Assembly: GCA_034382075.1 (NCBI GenBank)
Contig: JAXMOZ010000001.1
Span: 1 to 64,000 of the forward strand
DNA: 64,000 nucleotides
Source: JAEULH01 sp034382075
GTDB taxonomy: Bacteria > Pseudomonadota > Alphaproteobacteria > Rhodospirillales > Defluviicoccaceae
Reading direction: 5' to 3'
A program made the position numbers and the translations under genes. Positions 55,623 to 64,000 of the stretch are shown one piece after another; positions within the stretch are counted from its first letter, which is position 1, and each line of letters opens with the position of its first letter. The notes beneath the pieces were generated by a model. The model saw nothing but the letters and a program-made list of their open reading frames with translations, was not told where the DNA came from and ran no database searches.

Positions 55623-58600
55623 TGGGCGTGGCGATCCGGATCGTCGCGGCCGTTCTCGCGCTGGTCTTCCTCCTCGTGATCGCCGCCTTCGCCCTGCTGC
55701 AGACCGAGGCCGGGGGGCGGGCGGCGGCACGGGCGCTGTCGACGTTGGCATCGACGCCGGGTGAGACTGAGGTGCGGATCGAGCGGATCGGCCCCGGGCT
55801 GCCCGGCCGCGTCTCGGTTTTCGGCTTGTCCATCGCGGACGCGGACGGGGAATGGCTTGCCGCGGACCACGCCGAGGTCCACTGGCGGCCGCTGGCGCTG
55901 TTGCGCGGCAGGCTGAGCGTCGCCGAGGCTTCGGCGGGCGGCGTGCGGCTGAGCCGGTTACCCGAAGGCGAGCCCGAGGCGGACGACGAAGGGTTCGCCC
56001 TGCCCAGGCTGTCGCTGGACCTGCCCCTGGACTTGCAGGTCGACCGCTTCCGCTTCGACGACGTGGAGCTTGGCGAGGCGGTTGCGGGCGAAGTCGTGAC
56101 GCTGCGGGCAAGCGGGGAGATCGCGGCGCAGCGGGAAAGCGGGATCAGGACCGAGGCCGAGATCGTCCGGACCAACGGGGTCGGCGGCGCCGTCCGATTT
56201 GCGGCGCTTTACGAGCCGGCGGGAGAGCGGCTGTCCCTCGACCTTCGCGCCGACGAGCCCGAAGGCGGCGTCATCGGCGCGAGCCTCGGCCTCGACGGCC
56301 GCCCGCCGGTGCGGCTGGCGTTTGCCGGCGACGGCCCGGTTGGGCACTGGCGCGGCCGGCTCGATGGCAGCGTCGGCGAGGACATCCGGCTCGCAGCCGA
56401 CGTGGCCTCGGAGAACACCGCGGCGGGGACGCGGCTTACGGTCGCTGGCGACGCCGCGGTGGCGGCGCTGCTTCCCGAGGCCGCCCGGGCGCTCAGCGAA
56501 GGCGGGATCGGCTTTGCCCTTGCCCTGCGCCGGCCGGAAGCAGGCGTGCTGGCGGTCGATGGCGCCGAGGTTACCGCCAAGGGTGTCGAACTCACCGCCG
56601 CCGGCCGCGTTCTCCTCGACGACCAGCGGTTCGACGATGTGCGCCTGACGCTCTCGGTAGCCGACGCAACCGCACTGGCGCCGCTGCTCGCTCCGGGCAC
56701 GATGGAGGCCGGCCAGATCGAGGTCGATGTGTCGGGTCCCTGGGCCGCGCCGAGCGCGACCATCGCCGCCGGCCTGGTCGGCCTGGGCGCAGCGGAAGCG
56801 TTTGTTGCGGGGACCGCGGTGCATGCGTCTGTCACCGCCGGCGACGGCGGCGCCATGCGCGTCGAAGCGGAGGCGACGCTCGCGGGCATTCATGCCGCCG
56901 GAACGGAGATCGACGCGGTTCTCGGCGCGCCGCCCAGGCTGCGGTTCACCGCCCGCTTCGATGCGGACGGCAACGAGGTCAGCGTCGACGCGGTGGAGTT
57001 GCTGAGCCCGGCGCTGAACGCCAACGGCCGCGGGGTCTATGGGATCGGCTCGGGCGAGGGGGCGGCGTCGCTGCGGGCGCTGGCGCCCGACCTGGGAGCA
57101 TTCGCGGGCCTTGCCGGCGGCGCGGTTGCCGGCAGCGCCGCGCTCGCCGTCGATGCCCGGCTGGCCGATGGCGGGATCGGTGCCGGCCTCGGGGTGGCCT
57201 CGTCCGGGTTTCGCAGCGGCGTGCCAGCGGCCGACGCGCTGCTGGGCGCAGCGCCGAGCCTGCGGGCGGCGTTGCGGCTGGACCCCGTCAGCGGCGAGGC
57301 GGCGCTCGAGCATGTCCTCCTGGTGGGCGACGGCGTGCGGGCAACGGCCGCGGCGACGCTGAAGGACGGCCTCGTCGGCGGCGAATACCTTATCGATGTT
57401 CCGGACGTCGCTGCCGCCGGCGCGGCCGCGGGCGTTGCGAGCGGGGCGCTGGCGCTCGCAGGCAGCATTGCCGGCCCGGCGGCCGATCCGGAGGCGACGG
57501 CGGTCCTCACGCTCGCGGACGGCGGGCTTGCGGGGGTGATGACCTCGCCGGTTCGTGTCGAACTCGGCGTTGCAAGTCTCGCCACCGCTCCGCGCGGGCT
57601 CTTGACCGCAAGCGCCTCGGCCGCCGGCGAGCCGCTGCGCCTTGCCGTTCCCTTCGACGGCAGAAGCGGGGGCGCGCTGCGCCTGGGTCCCATCGACGGC
57701 GGTGGCGCCGGCGCGCAGCTTTCCGGGAGCCTGAGCCTGGCGCCTGGCGGCGTTGTCCTCGGCACGCTCGCGCTGGAGGTGGGCGGGGCCGGCCGGCCCC
57801 TGGCGCTAGCGGGTCTGCGCCTCGACGGCGAAGCCGAGGTCACGGCGACGTTCGGCGAGAGGAACGGCGAGCAGACGCTGGAGGTTGTGGGCAGCGGCCG
57901 GTCGCTGGCGCTGGCGACGCCGGATGGGCCGCTCGCCGCCGCCGAGGGCCTGTCGCTGCGCGCGGACCTGCTCGCTGCAGCCGATCCCCAGGGTGAGGTG
58001 AGCCTCTCCGTCGTCCGCCCCACCGTGGCCGGCGTATCCCTGGCCGCCCTCGATGCCCGGCTGAGCGGGTCGCCCGCGGACGCGCGCTACGAGATCGTTG
58101 CCCGGCCCGAAGGCGATCCGGCCGAGGCTGTGCGCGCCCAGGGGACCTTCGCCCAGAAGACCGAGGGCAGCCGGCTGACAGTCGCCTCCCTGGCCGGCCA
58201 GCTGGGCGGCCAGACAATCGCCCTGCGGCGGCCGCTCGTCATCAGCCGGGCCGGCGGCGAGACGGTCATCGGCGACTTCGATCTTTCCGTCGCCGGCGGC
58301 AGCATCAACGGCGGCGGCCGGACCGGCGCCTCCGGGACCGACGGACGCCTCGTTCTGAGCAACCTGCCCCTCGCCCTGGTCCGGGCGATAGCCCCCGATG
58401 TGACCCTCACCGGGATGCTGAACGGCGAGGGCCAGGTCGCGACCGAAGGCCAAGACCTCGCCGGCCGGCTGGAGGTTCGCCTCAGCGACGTCCGCGCCGG
58501 ACCCGCGGGCGGAGCGCCCCCCGTTGAGGCGACGGCGGTGGCCACCATCGGCTCGGGCGCCGCCGCGCTGGAGGTTCGGGTTCCGAGCCTCGGCGGCAGC

Positions 58601-59992
58601 CCGCTCACGTTCGACGCGAGGGTGCCGGCGCGGGTGGACGCACGGACGCTGGCGGTGGAGATGGCGGAGCAGGCGCCGCTCCAGGGCCGGCTCGTCTGGT
58701 CCGGCGCGGTGGCGTGGCTGTGGGAGCTGGCGCCGCTGCCGGAGCAGCGCCTCACCGGCGACGCCGACATCGACCTGACCCTCGGCGGGACGCTGGCCGC
58801 GCCCGACGTGGGCGGGGAGGCCTCGCTGAGCAACGGCCGCTACGAGCACTTCCTCACCGAGACGGTCATCGACGGCCTGTCGCTGCAGGCCCGCCGGGCG
58901 GGGCCGGGGGGCATCGCGCTGACGCTGCGGGGAACCGACGGCGCCAGCGGCCGCGTTCGCGGCGACGGCCTGGTCACCCTGGCAAAGGGGATGGCGCCGC
59001 TCGTCGACTTTGCCTTGAGCTTCGAGGAGGCGACCCTGGTTCGCCGCGACGATGTCACCGCGGCCTTCAGCGGCGCGATGACCTTCCGCCAGGACCAAGG
59101 CGGCGCGTCGCTTACCGGCGAGATGACCTCGGAGCGGATCGAGATCCGGCTGATCGACCGGCTGCCGCCCTCGGTGGTGGTGCTCGACGTGACCGAGATC
59201 AACCTGCCGCCCGGGCACGTCGTGACCCGCAGCGAGCCCACGGCGGAAGCGGACGCGGCCGGCCCTGCCATCGCTCTCGACATCTCGGTAAAGCTGCCGC
59301 GGCGGGTGTTCGTCCGCGGCCGCGGCCTGGAGTCCGAGTGGGAAGGCGACCTCCGGGTCTCCGGCAGCAGCGCCGATCCCAGGCTCATAGGCGTCGTCGC
59401 CGTCCGCTCCGGCACCTTCGACTTCGCCGGCAAGCGCTTCACCCTGGAGCGGGGCGAGGTCGGCTTTACCGGCGGCGCCACCCCCAACCCCACCCTCAAC
59501 GTCCAGGCGGCGCGCACCACGCCGGATCTCACCGCCCTCATCCGCGTCACCGGCACCGCGCTGGACCCGGAGATCGAACTCGCCTCGACCCCGGCGCTGC
59601 CGGAAAGCGAGATCCTGTCGCGCGTGCTGTTCGAGAAGGGCGTGGCCAAGCTCGGCCCGGTGGAGGCGGCCCAGCTCGCCATGGCGCTGGACACCCTGGC
59701 CAGCGGCGAGAGCATGTCCGAGGACGCGCTCAGCTACGTCCGCAACCTGCTCGGCCTCGACGTGCTGACCATCGAGGCGGGGGAGGAGGAGGGCGACGGC
59801 CCCTCCCTGGGCGTCGGCCGCTACGTCGCCGACGGCGTCTACGTCGGCGCCCGCCAGGGCGTTGCGGAGGAGTCGACCGCCGGCACGGTCGAGATCGAGG
59901 TGCTCCCCGGCCTCGCCATCGAAAGCGAGGTCAGCGAGGGCGCCGAAGGCGCCACCGGCGCCCTCGGCCTGCGCTGGAAGTGGGATTACTAA
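55622..59992 (+). CDS. tamB: Translocation and assembly module subunit TamB
   Basis: Inner-membrane-anchored, periplasm-spanning protein, 1456 aa. It has an N-terminal membrane helix (residues 4-26, AAVLALVFLLVIAAFALLQ) and a very long Ala/Gly-rich beta-helical body. The C-terminal TamB (DUF490) domain (about 1100-1456) includes LPRRVFVRGRGLESEWEGD, SGTFDFAGKRFTLERGEVGF and NLLGLDVLTIEAGEE. TamB-like proteins are thought to move phospholipid and help assemble outer-membrane proteins. The ATG shares one base with the tamA stop. Confidence 0.93.
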   Translation: MGVAIRIVAAVLALVFLLVIAAFALLQTEAGGRAAARALSTLASTPGETEVRIERIGPGLPGRVSVFGLSIADADGEWLAADHAEVHWRPLALLRGRLSVAEASAGGVRLSRLPEGEPEADDEGFALPRLSLDLPLDLQVDRFRFDDVELGEAVAGEVVTLRASGEIAAQRESGIRTEAEIVRTNGVGGAVRFAALYEPAGERLSLDLRADEPEGGVIGASLGLDGRPPVRLAFAGDGPVGHWRGRLDGSVGEDIRLAADVASENTAAGTRLTVAGDAAVAALLPEAARALSEGGIGFALALRRPEAGVLAVDGAEVTAKGVELTAAGRVLLDDQRFDDVRLTLSVADATALAPLLAPGTMEAGQIEVDVSGPWAAPSATIAAGLVGLGAAEAFVAGTAVHASVTAGDGGAMRVEAEATLAGIHAAGTEIDAVLGAPPRLRFTARFDADGNEVSVDAVELLSPALNANGRGVYGIGSGEGAASLRALAPDLGAFAGLAGGAVAGSAALAVDARLADGGIGAGLGVASSGFRSGVPAADALLGAAPSLRAALRLDPVSGEAALEHVLLVGDGVRATAAATLKDGLVGGEYLIDVPDVAAAGAAAGVASGALALAGSIAGPAADPEATAVLTLADGGLAGVMTSPVRVELGVASLATAPRGLLTASASAAGEPLRLAVPFDGRSGGALRLGPIDGGGAGAQLSGSLSLAPGGVVLGTLALEVGGAGRPLALAGLRLDGEAEVTATFGERNGEQTLEVVGSGRSLALATPDGPLAAAEGLSLRADLLAAADPQGEVSLSVVRPTVAGVSLAALDARLSGSPADARYEIVARPEGDPAEAVRAQGTFAQKTEGSRLTVASLAGQLGGQTIALRRPLVISRAGGETVIGDFDLSVAGGSINGGGRTGASGTDGRLVLSNLPLALVRAIAPDVTLTGMLNGEGQVATEGQDLAGRLEVRLSDVRAGPAGGAPPVEATAVATIGSGAAALEVRVPSLGGSPLTFDARVPARVDARTLAVEMAEQAPLQGRLVWSGAVAWLWELAPLPEQRLTGDADIDLTLGGTLAAPDVGGEASLSNGRYEHFLTETVIDGLSLQARRAGPGGIALTLRGTDGASGRVRGDGLVTLAKGMAPLVDFALSFEEATLVRRDDVTAAFSGAMTFRQDQGGASLTGEMTSERIEIRLIDRLPPSVVVLDVTEINLPPGHVVTRSEPTAEADAAGPAIALDISVKLPRRVFVRGRGLESEWEGDLRVSGSSADPRLIGVVAVRSGTFDFAGKRFTLERGEVGFTGGATPNPTLNVQAARTTPDLTALIRVTGTALDPEIELASTPALPESEILSRVLFEKGVAKLGPVEAAQLAMALDTLASGESMSEDALSYVRNLLGLDVLTIEAGEEEGDGPSLGVGRYVADGVYVGARQGVAEESTAGTVEIEVLPGLAIESEVSEGAEGATGALGLRWKWDY

Positions 59993-60015
59993 CGCCGCGA
60001 CCTGCCGCGGCCAAC

Positions 60016-60120
60016 GTCTCGAAACGAGACAGCCTCCACTCCCGTCGCCCACGTGAAGGTCATGCCGGGGACCGGCTTCAGAAGGAAAGGGGGAGGCAGG
60101 GCCGTAGCCCTGCCGTTATT
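60016..60120 (+). ncRNA. Possible tracrRNA-like element upstream of cas9
   Basis: The interval between tamB and cas9 carries three plus-strand hairpins in a row: GTCTCG-AAA-CGAGAC (60016-60030), GCCGG-GGA-CCGGC (60064-60076) and GGCAGGGC-CGTA-GCCCTGCC (60095-60114) followed by GTTATTT. A short structured RNA ending in a terminator next to cas9 is what a tracrRNA would look like. The anti-repeat cannot be assigned because the CRISPR repeats are outside the window. It could equally be the tamB transcript end. Confidence 0.25.
60095..60120 (+). terminator. Terminator-like hairpin between tamB and cas9
   Basis: Perfect 8-bp GC-rich stem (60095-60102 with 60107-60114), CGTA loop, then GTTATTT. 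The U-tract is short, so it is a moderate intrinsic terminator for plus-strand transcription. It separates the tamAB operon from cas9, implying cas9 has its own promoter. Confidence 0.5.
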
Positions 60121-60250
60121 TGGTGCAGTCAAGCTGCTTGTTAACAGCCAGCCCGCGATTTCTGAAGGTGGTCATAATGGCGCGGCGGCGCGTCGAAGTC
60201 AATTGCATGCGCTGGACGATCGATGCAAACATCTTGGCTTGGGGGTGCAG

Positions 60251-63200
60251 ATGAAAAGATTGGGCTTGGACATGGGGGTCACCAGCATCGGCTGGTGTCT
60301 CGTCGAGTACGAGGATCATCATTCACCGGTTGGGGCACGGATCATCGACATTGGGGTGCGCATTTTCCCCGATGGTCGTGATCGAAAATCGGGGGTCTCC
60401 TTAGCTGCGGACCGTCGTTTCGCGAGGGCAATGCGGCGGCGCCGGGATCGTTATCTCGGGAGACGAACAGCCTTCCTAAAAGCGCTCGTCCGTCGCGGGC
60501 TGATGCCCGTGGATGCCGACGAAGCGAAGCTGGTTGCAGAAAGCGATCCTTACGCGCTGCGGGCCAGGGCGCTCGAAGAACGGCTGCAGCCGTTCGAAGT
60601 CGGGCGCGCTCTGTTTCATCTAAACCAGCGGCGCGGGTTCAAGTCGAACCGCAAGGCCGAGCGCCGGCGCAAGGAAAGAGAGGACGGCAAGATCGCGACG
60701 GGGGCGCAAAGACTGGATGATGCGATGCGCGAGGCGGACGCGCGAACGCTTGGGGAATTCCTTGCATGCCGTCCGGTGAAGCGCGTCCGCATGGATGGCG
60801 AGAACCAGGAGTACGATTTCTATCCGCAGCGCCGGCACATCGAGGCGGAGTTCGAGGCGATCTGGAATGCCCAAGCGGCACATTGGCCCGAGCTGCTGAA
60901 TGAAGCGGCGCGAGCCGACCTCCGCCGCATCCTGTTCTTCCAGCGGCCGCTTAAGGAGCCGGAAGTTGGCGTCTGCACCTTCATACATACGGAACGGCGG
61001 CTGCCCAAGGCGCATCCGCTGTTCCAGGAGCGGCGTCTCTACGAGGAGGTGAACCAGCTCGAGGTCGTCACGCCCGGAGCAGGATCCCGCAAGCTGAAGC
61101 AGGACGAACGGGACGCGCTCGTAATGGAGCTGCGGGGGTGCCGCGAACGGAGCTTCGAGGCTCTAGCCAAGCGACTGAAGCTTGACCCCGGCCAGAGCTT
61201 CAACAAGGCGAGCGAGACCCGGACCCATCTGCGCGGCAACGAGGTCTATGCCGCAATGAGCGACAAAAAACGGTTCGGCAAAAGTTGGGCACATTTCACC
61301 CCCGAACGCCAGTGGGAGATCATCGAGCGCATCCTTGACGAAGAGGATCCGGATAGGCTGCACGACGAACTGAAAGCATTCGGCCTTCACGACGAATGCG
61401 CCGCCGCGACGGCGCAGGCGCCGCTTCCGGAGGGCCATGGCCGGCTCGGCGAGACCGCGACGCGGCTCATTCTCGACGAGCTGAAGAAAGATGTGATCAG
61501 CTATGATCAGGCAGTAGAGCGCGCGCTCAAGCGCAGCCACTCGGACGAGCGTACCGGTGAGTCGCTCGAAAGGCTTCCCTACTACGGCGAGTTGCTCAGC
61601 CGGGATATCCCGCCTGGGACACAGGTTCCCACCGACCCGCCGGAGAAACGGTGGGGGAAGTTCACCAACCCGACGGTCCACATCGGCCTTCGTCAGCTTG
61701 AGAAGCTGGTCAACGCGATCAGCGCCGTTCACGGCCGCCCTGACCAGATCGTGCTCGAACTTGCCCGCGAGCTGAAGCTCAACGAGAAGCAGAAGGAGGA
61801 GCATGAGCGTCGCATCCGCGAGACGACCGCGGCGGCGCGTCGGCGCTCAGACAAGCTGCGCGACCTCGGGCAAGCGGACACTGGCGCGAACCGGATGCTG
61901 TTGAGGTTGTGGGAGGAGCTCAATCCTCGAGAAGTCCTCGACCGCCGCTGCCCATACTGCGGGGGGATGATCGGCGCCGAGATGCTCTTCGATGGGACAG
62001 CCGACGTCGACCACATCCTGCCCTACTCGAAGACGCTCGACGACAGCCCGGCGAACAAGGTGGTTGCGCACCGCGCCTGCAACAGGGCAAAGGGCAACAA
62101 CACACCGTGGGAGCGCTGGCACGGCAATGAAGCGCGCTGGGCGACGATTAAAGATCAGGTCGGACGTCTCCACCGGGCGAAGCAGTGGCGCTTTCAGCCG
62201 GACGCGATGGAGCGGTTCGAACAAGAAGGCGGTTTTCTCGCCCGTCAGCTGACAGACACCCAGTATCTGTCGCGGCTCGCGCGAAAGTACCTTTCGAGCC
62301 TCTACCCCGAAGCAGGCGCAGGCAGCGGCCACGTCTATGTCATTCCGGGCCGCATGACGGCCATGCTGCGTCGCCTCTGGGGCCTCAACAGCCTGCTTCC
62401 GGACCACAATTTCGTCGAAAATGAGCACAGCGACGCGCCGAAGAACCGGCTCGACCACCGCCACCACGCCATCGACGCAGCGGTAACCGCCGTGACCACT
62501 CGAAGCCTGCTGCAGCGTATTGCACGTGCCGCCGCTTTGGCAGAAGAGAAAGAACTCGGCCGGCTGTTCGAGGACCTGCCCCAGCCGTGGCCGAGCTTCC
62601 GCGAAGACCTGGGGAACAAGCTGGCCGGGGTGACGGTCAGCCATAAGGCAGATCACGGCCGAACGGGCAGGCCGCGGCCGGGTCACGACGTCACCGCCGG
62701 CAGGCTCCACAACGACACCGCTTATGGTCTTACCGGGGTGACTGCGGCCGACGGCAAGACGCCCATCGTCGTCCACCGGGTGCCGCTATTGAAGCTGAAG
62801 CCCCCCGACCTGGACGATCCGAACCGCATTCCTGACGACGCTCTACGCGGGGCGCTGCGGACGTGGACGCGCGGGCGGACCGGCAAGGAGTTCGAACGGG
62901 CGTTGGCCCGCATGGCCAAGGAACATCCGACGTTCAAAGGCATTCGCCACATTCGGGTGCGCGAAGCGCTGAACGTCATCCCGATCCGCGACCGAACCGG
63001 GCGCGCCTACAAGGCTTACAAGGGCGACGCGAACGCGCGCTTCGACGTCTGGCGACTGCCGAACGGGAAGTGGACGGCGGACATCGTCTCCATGTTCGCT
63101 GCCCATCAGCGGGACCAGCGGGATCGCCGTCCCCATCCGGCCGCCAAGAAGGTGCTGAGCCTGCGCCAGAACGACATGCTTGCCATAGAGCGCGCTGGCG

Positions 63201-63436
63201 GGCCGCCTCAGATCGTCCGCGTCGTCAAGTTTTCGGCGGGCGGCACGATTGCCCTCGCCCCCCACAACGAAGGGGGGCCGCTGAAGGCGAGGGACGCCGC
63301 GTCGAACGACGTAGACCCGTTCAAATACATCCTGTCGTCGGCCGGCGGCCTTAAGGCCATGAAGGCCCGTCAGGTTCGCATCGATCCGCTTGGACGGGTG
63401 TCCGACCCGGGGCCGCGGGAACCGGCCAGGGCCTGA
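60251..63436 (+). CDS. cas9: CRISPR-associated endonuclease Cas9, compact (type II-C-like)
   Basis: RNA-guided DNA endonuclease of 1061 aa. RuvC-I holds Asp7 (KRLGLDMGVTSIGW); an Arg-rich bridge helix follows (about 58-90); the REC region spans about 90-480. RuvC-II has Glu503 (IVLELARELK); the HNH nuclease has His588 (DVDHILPYSKT) and Asn611; RuvC-III has HHAIDAA (His738-His739, Asp742). The remainder (about 830-1061) is the WED/PAM-interacting region. All nuclease residues are intact. The HNH domain also has CPYC (567-570) and HRAC (607-610), resembling a zinc site. The size and the gene order cas9-cas1 without csn2 visible suggest II-C. The ATG at 60251 is set by the RuvC-I motif; the open frame further upstream is not protein-like. 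Codon use looks less GC-biased than in neighbours, hinting at transfer. Confidence 0.96.
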   Translation: MKRLGLDMGVTSIGWCLVEYEDHHSPVGARIIDIGVRIFPDGRDRKSGVSLAADRRFARAMRRRRDRYLGRRTAFLKALVRRGLMPVDADEAKLVAESDPYALRARALEERLQPFEVGRALFHLNQRRGFKSNRKAERRRKEREDGKIATGAQRLDDAMREADARTLGEFLACRPVKRVRMDGENQEYDFYPQRRHIEAEFEAIWNAQAAHWPELLNEAARADLRRILFFQRPLKEPEVGVCTFIHTERRLPKAHPLFQERRLYEEVNQLEVVTPGAGSRKLKQDERDALVMELRGCRERSFEALAKRLKLDPGQSFNKASETRTHLRGNEVYAAMSDKKRFGKSWAHFTPERQWEIIERILDEEDPDRLHDELKAFGLHDECAAATAQAPLPEGHGRLGETATRLILDELKKDVISYDQAVERALKRSHSDERTGESLERLPYYGELLSRDIPPGTQVPTDPPEKRWGKFTNPTVHIGLRQLEKLVNAISAVHGRPDQIVLELARELKLNEKQKEEHERRIRETTAAARRRSDKLRDLGQADTGANRMLLRLWEELNPREVLDRRCPYCGGMIGAEMLFDGTADVDHILPYSKTLDDSPANKVVAHRACNRAKGNNTPWERWHGNEARWATIKDQVGRLHRAKQWRFQPDAMERFEQEGGFLARQLTDTQYLSRLARKYLSSLYPEAGAGSGHVYVIPGRMTAMLRRLWGLNSLLPDHNFVENEHSDAPKNRLDHRHHAIDAAVTAVTTRSLLQRIARAAALAEEKELGRLFEDLPQPWPSFREDLGNKLAGVTVSHKADHGRTGRPRPGHDVTAGRLHNDTAYGLTGVTAADGKTPIVVHRVPLLKLKPPDLDDPNRIPDDALRGALRTWTRGRTGKEFERALARMAKEHPTFKGIRHIRVREALNVIPIRDRTGRAYKAYKGDANARFDVWRLPNGKWTADIVSMFAAHQRDQRDRRPHPAAKKVLSLRQNDMLAIERAGGPPQIVRVVKFSAGGTIALAPHNEGGPLKARDAASNDVDPFKYILSSAGGLKAMKARQVRIDPLGRVSDPGPREPARA

Positions 63437-63452
63437 GCGGGAGTGGGCAGCC

Positions 63453-64000
63453 GTGAAGCGCATCGTCGATGTCGCCACCGACGGGCTTCACCTCTTCGCC
63501 TACCGCGGCTTCCTGATGGTTGAGCAGGAGCGTGAGGAGGTCGGCCGGGTGGCGCTTGATGACATTCATGCGGTCATCGTCCACGCGCATGGGGTCACGT
63601 GGACGTGCAATCTGGTGGCGCGGCTTGCCGAGCGCGGGGCGCCGATCGTCTTCTGCGGGGTCAACCACAGTCCTATCGCGGTGACGCTGCCGCTGGAAGG
63701 TCACCACGCACAGAGCGCGCGGATGTGGGCGCAGTGGAGCGCCCCGCGACCGCTCGTCAAGCAGCTTTGGCGGCGAATCGTTCAGGCGAAGATCGGAATG
63801 CAGGGATCGCTGCTGGAGACGCGCGGCGCGACTGGCGCCGCTGGCTTCGCGCTGATCGCGCGGCGGGTCCGCTCAGGGGATCCGGATAATGTTGAGGCGC
63901 AAGCCGCCCGCCGCTATTGGCCCGCTCTCATGGGCAAGGACTTCCGCCGGGACCGGAACGAGGCCGGCGCGAACGCCCTGCTCAATTACGGGTATACGGT
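63453..64000 (+). CDS. cas1: CRISPR-associated protein Cas1 (partial, cut by window end)
   Basis: The first 182 residues of an integrase of spacer acquisition (the family is about 300 aa). It starts with GTG at 63453, 16 bases after cas9, and reads VKRIVDVATDGLHLFAYRGF. Supporting segments are ALDDIHAVIVHAHGV in the N-terminal beta domain and DNVEAQAARRYWPALMGKDF, where Glu148 is the first metal ligand of the active site. The His and Asp ligands would lie beyond the window. cas2 and the array presumably follow. Confidence 0.95.
   Translation, partial: MKRIVDVATDGLHLFAYRGFLMVEQEREEVGRVALDDIHAVIVHAHGVTWTCNLVARLAERGAPIVFCGVNHSPIAVTLPLEGHHAQSARMWAQWSAPRPLVKQLWRRIVQAKIGMQGSLLETRGATGAAGFALIARRVRSGDPDNVEAQAARRYWPALMGKDFRRDRNEAGANALLNYGYT

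Noticed and set aside
57806..60052. 748-codon minus-strand frame opposite tamB
   Set aside because: Antisense shadow of a GC-rich repetitive gene; no recognisable motifs.
60001..60250. CRISPR array before cas9
   Set aside because: No direct repeat of 30 or more bases recurs; the hairpins differ from one another.

Overview
The window is GC-rich chromosomal DNA from an alphaproteobacterium, most likely Rhodospirillales-like. The evidence is gene order: rpsF-rpsR-DUF2232-rplI; fabG-acpP-fabF-mltG-yicC-gmk; lptD..surA-pdxA-rsmA; yajC-secD-secF-Mth938-like; pdxH beside a DnaJ-like gene and fabI; and tamA-tamB. Proteins carry long runs of Ala, Arg and Gly. Neighbouring genes are often coupled by ATGA, GTGA or TGATG overlaps. 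This lineage call is inference; no 16S rRNA gene is present.

Layout. 0.3-5 kb (minus): a multi-PAS HWE-type histidine kinase, then the S6/S18/DUF2232/L9 ribosomal operon. 5-10.5 kb (plus): fatty-acid synthesis genes, then mltG, yicC and gmk. 10.7-13.1 kb: an MBOAT acyltransferase and an SGNH-like partner. 13.1-20.6 kb (minus): an outer-membrane/housekeeping operon (lptD, surA, pdxA, rsmA, an EamA transporter, a small membrane protein) with a ParDE-type toxin-antitoxin pair between lptD and surA. 20.9-29.7 kb: acyl-CoA dehydrogenase, cupin, DUF815 ATPase, the Sec accessory operon, superoxide dismutase and a prenyl-synthase-like protein. 30-34.8 kb (minus): a compact run of pdxH, a cation efflux protein, an APH/kinase fusion, a universal stress protein and an SDR. 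35-39 kb (plus): a CbpA/CbpM-like chaperone pair, fabI, aroC and a peroxidase-related protein. 39-45 kb: an HpaB-family enzyme, cobalamin genes (CobC-like, cobS, cobT) and an M48 lipoprotein protease. 45-49.6 kb: a DUF533 protein and a double-length glycogen branching enzyme. 49.7-51.7 kb is a decayed accessory zone: VapBC, a broken photolyase-like gene with an internal inversion, and tRNA-Ser(CGA). 52-60 kb: nadK, a glutamine amidotransferase and tamAB.

60-64 kb: a type II CRISPR-Cas locus begins. It has a compact (1061 aa) Cas9 and a Cas1 cut by the window edge. The 258-base leader before cas9 holds several hairpins, including a terminator-like one, and is a candidate site for tracrRNA. No CRISPR array lies inside the window. 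The Cas9 HNH domain carries CxxC and HxxC pairs that look like a zinc-binding site, which is unusual for Cas9.

The best leads for follow-up are the Cas9 locus and its leader, the branching enzyme with a degenerate duplicated N-terminal half, the toxin-antitoxin pair inside the lptD-surA operon, the inverted photolyase remnant, and several families of dispersed intergenic palindromic repeats.
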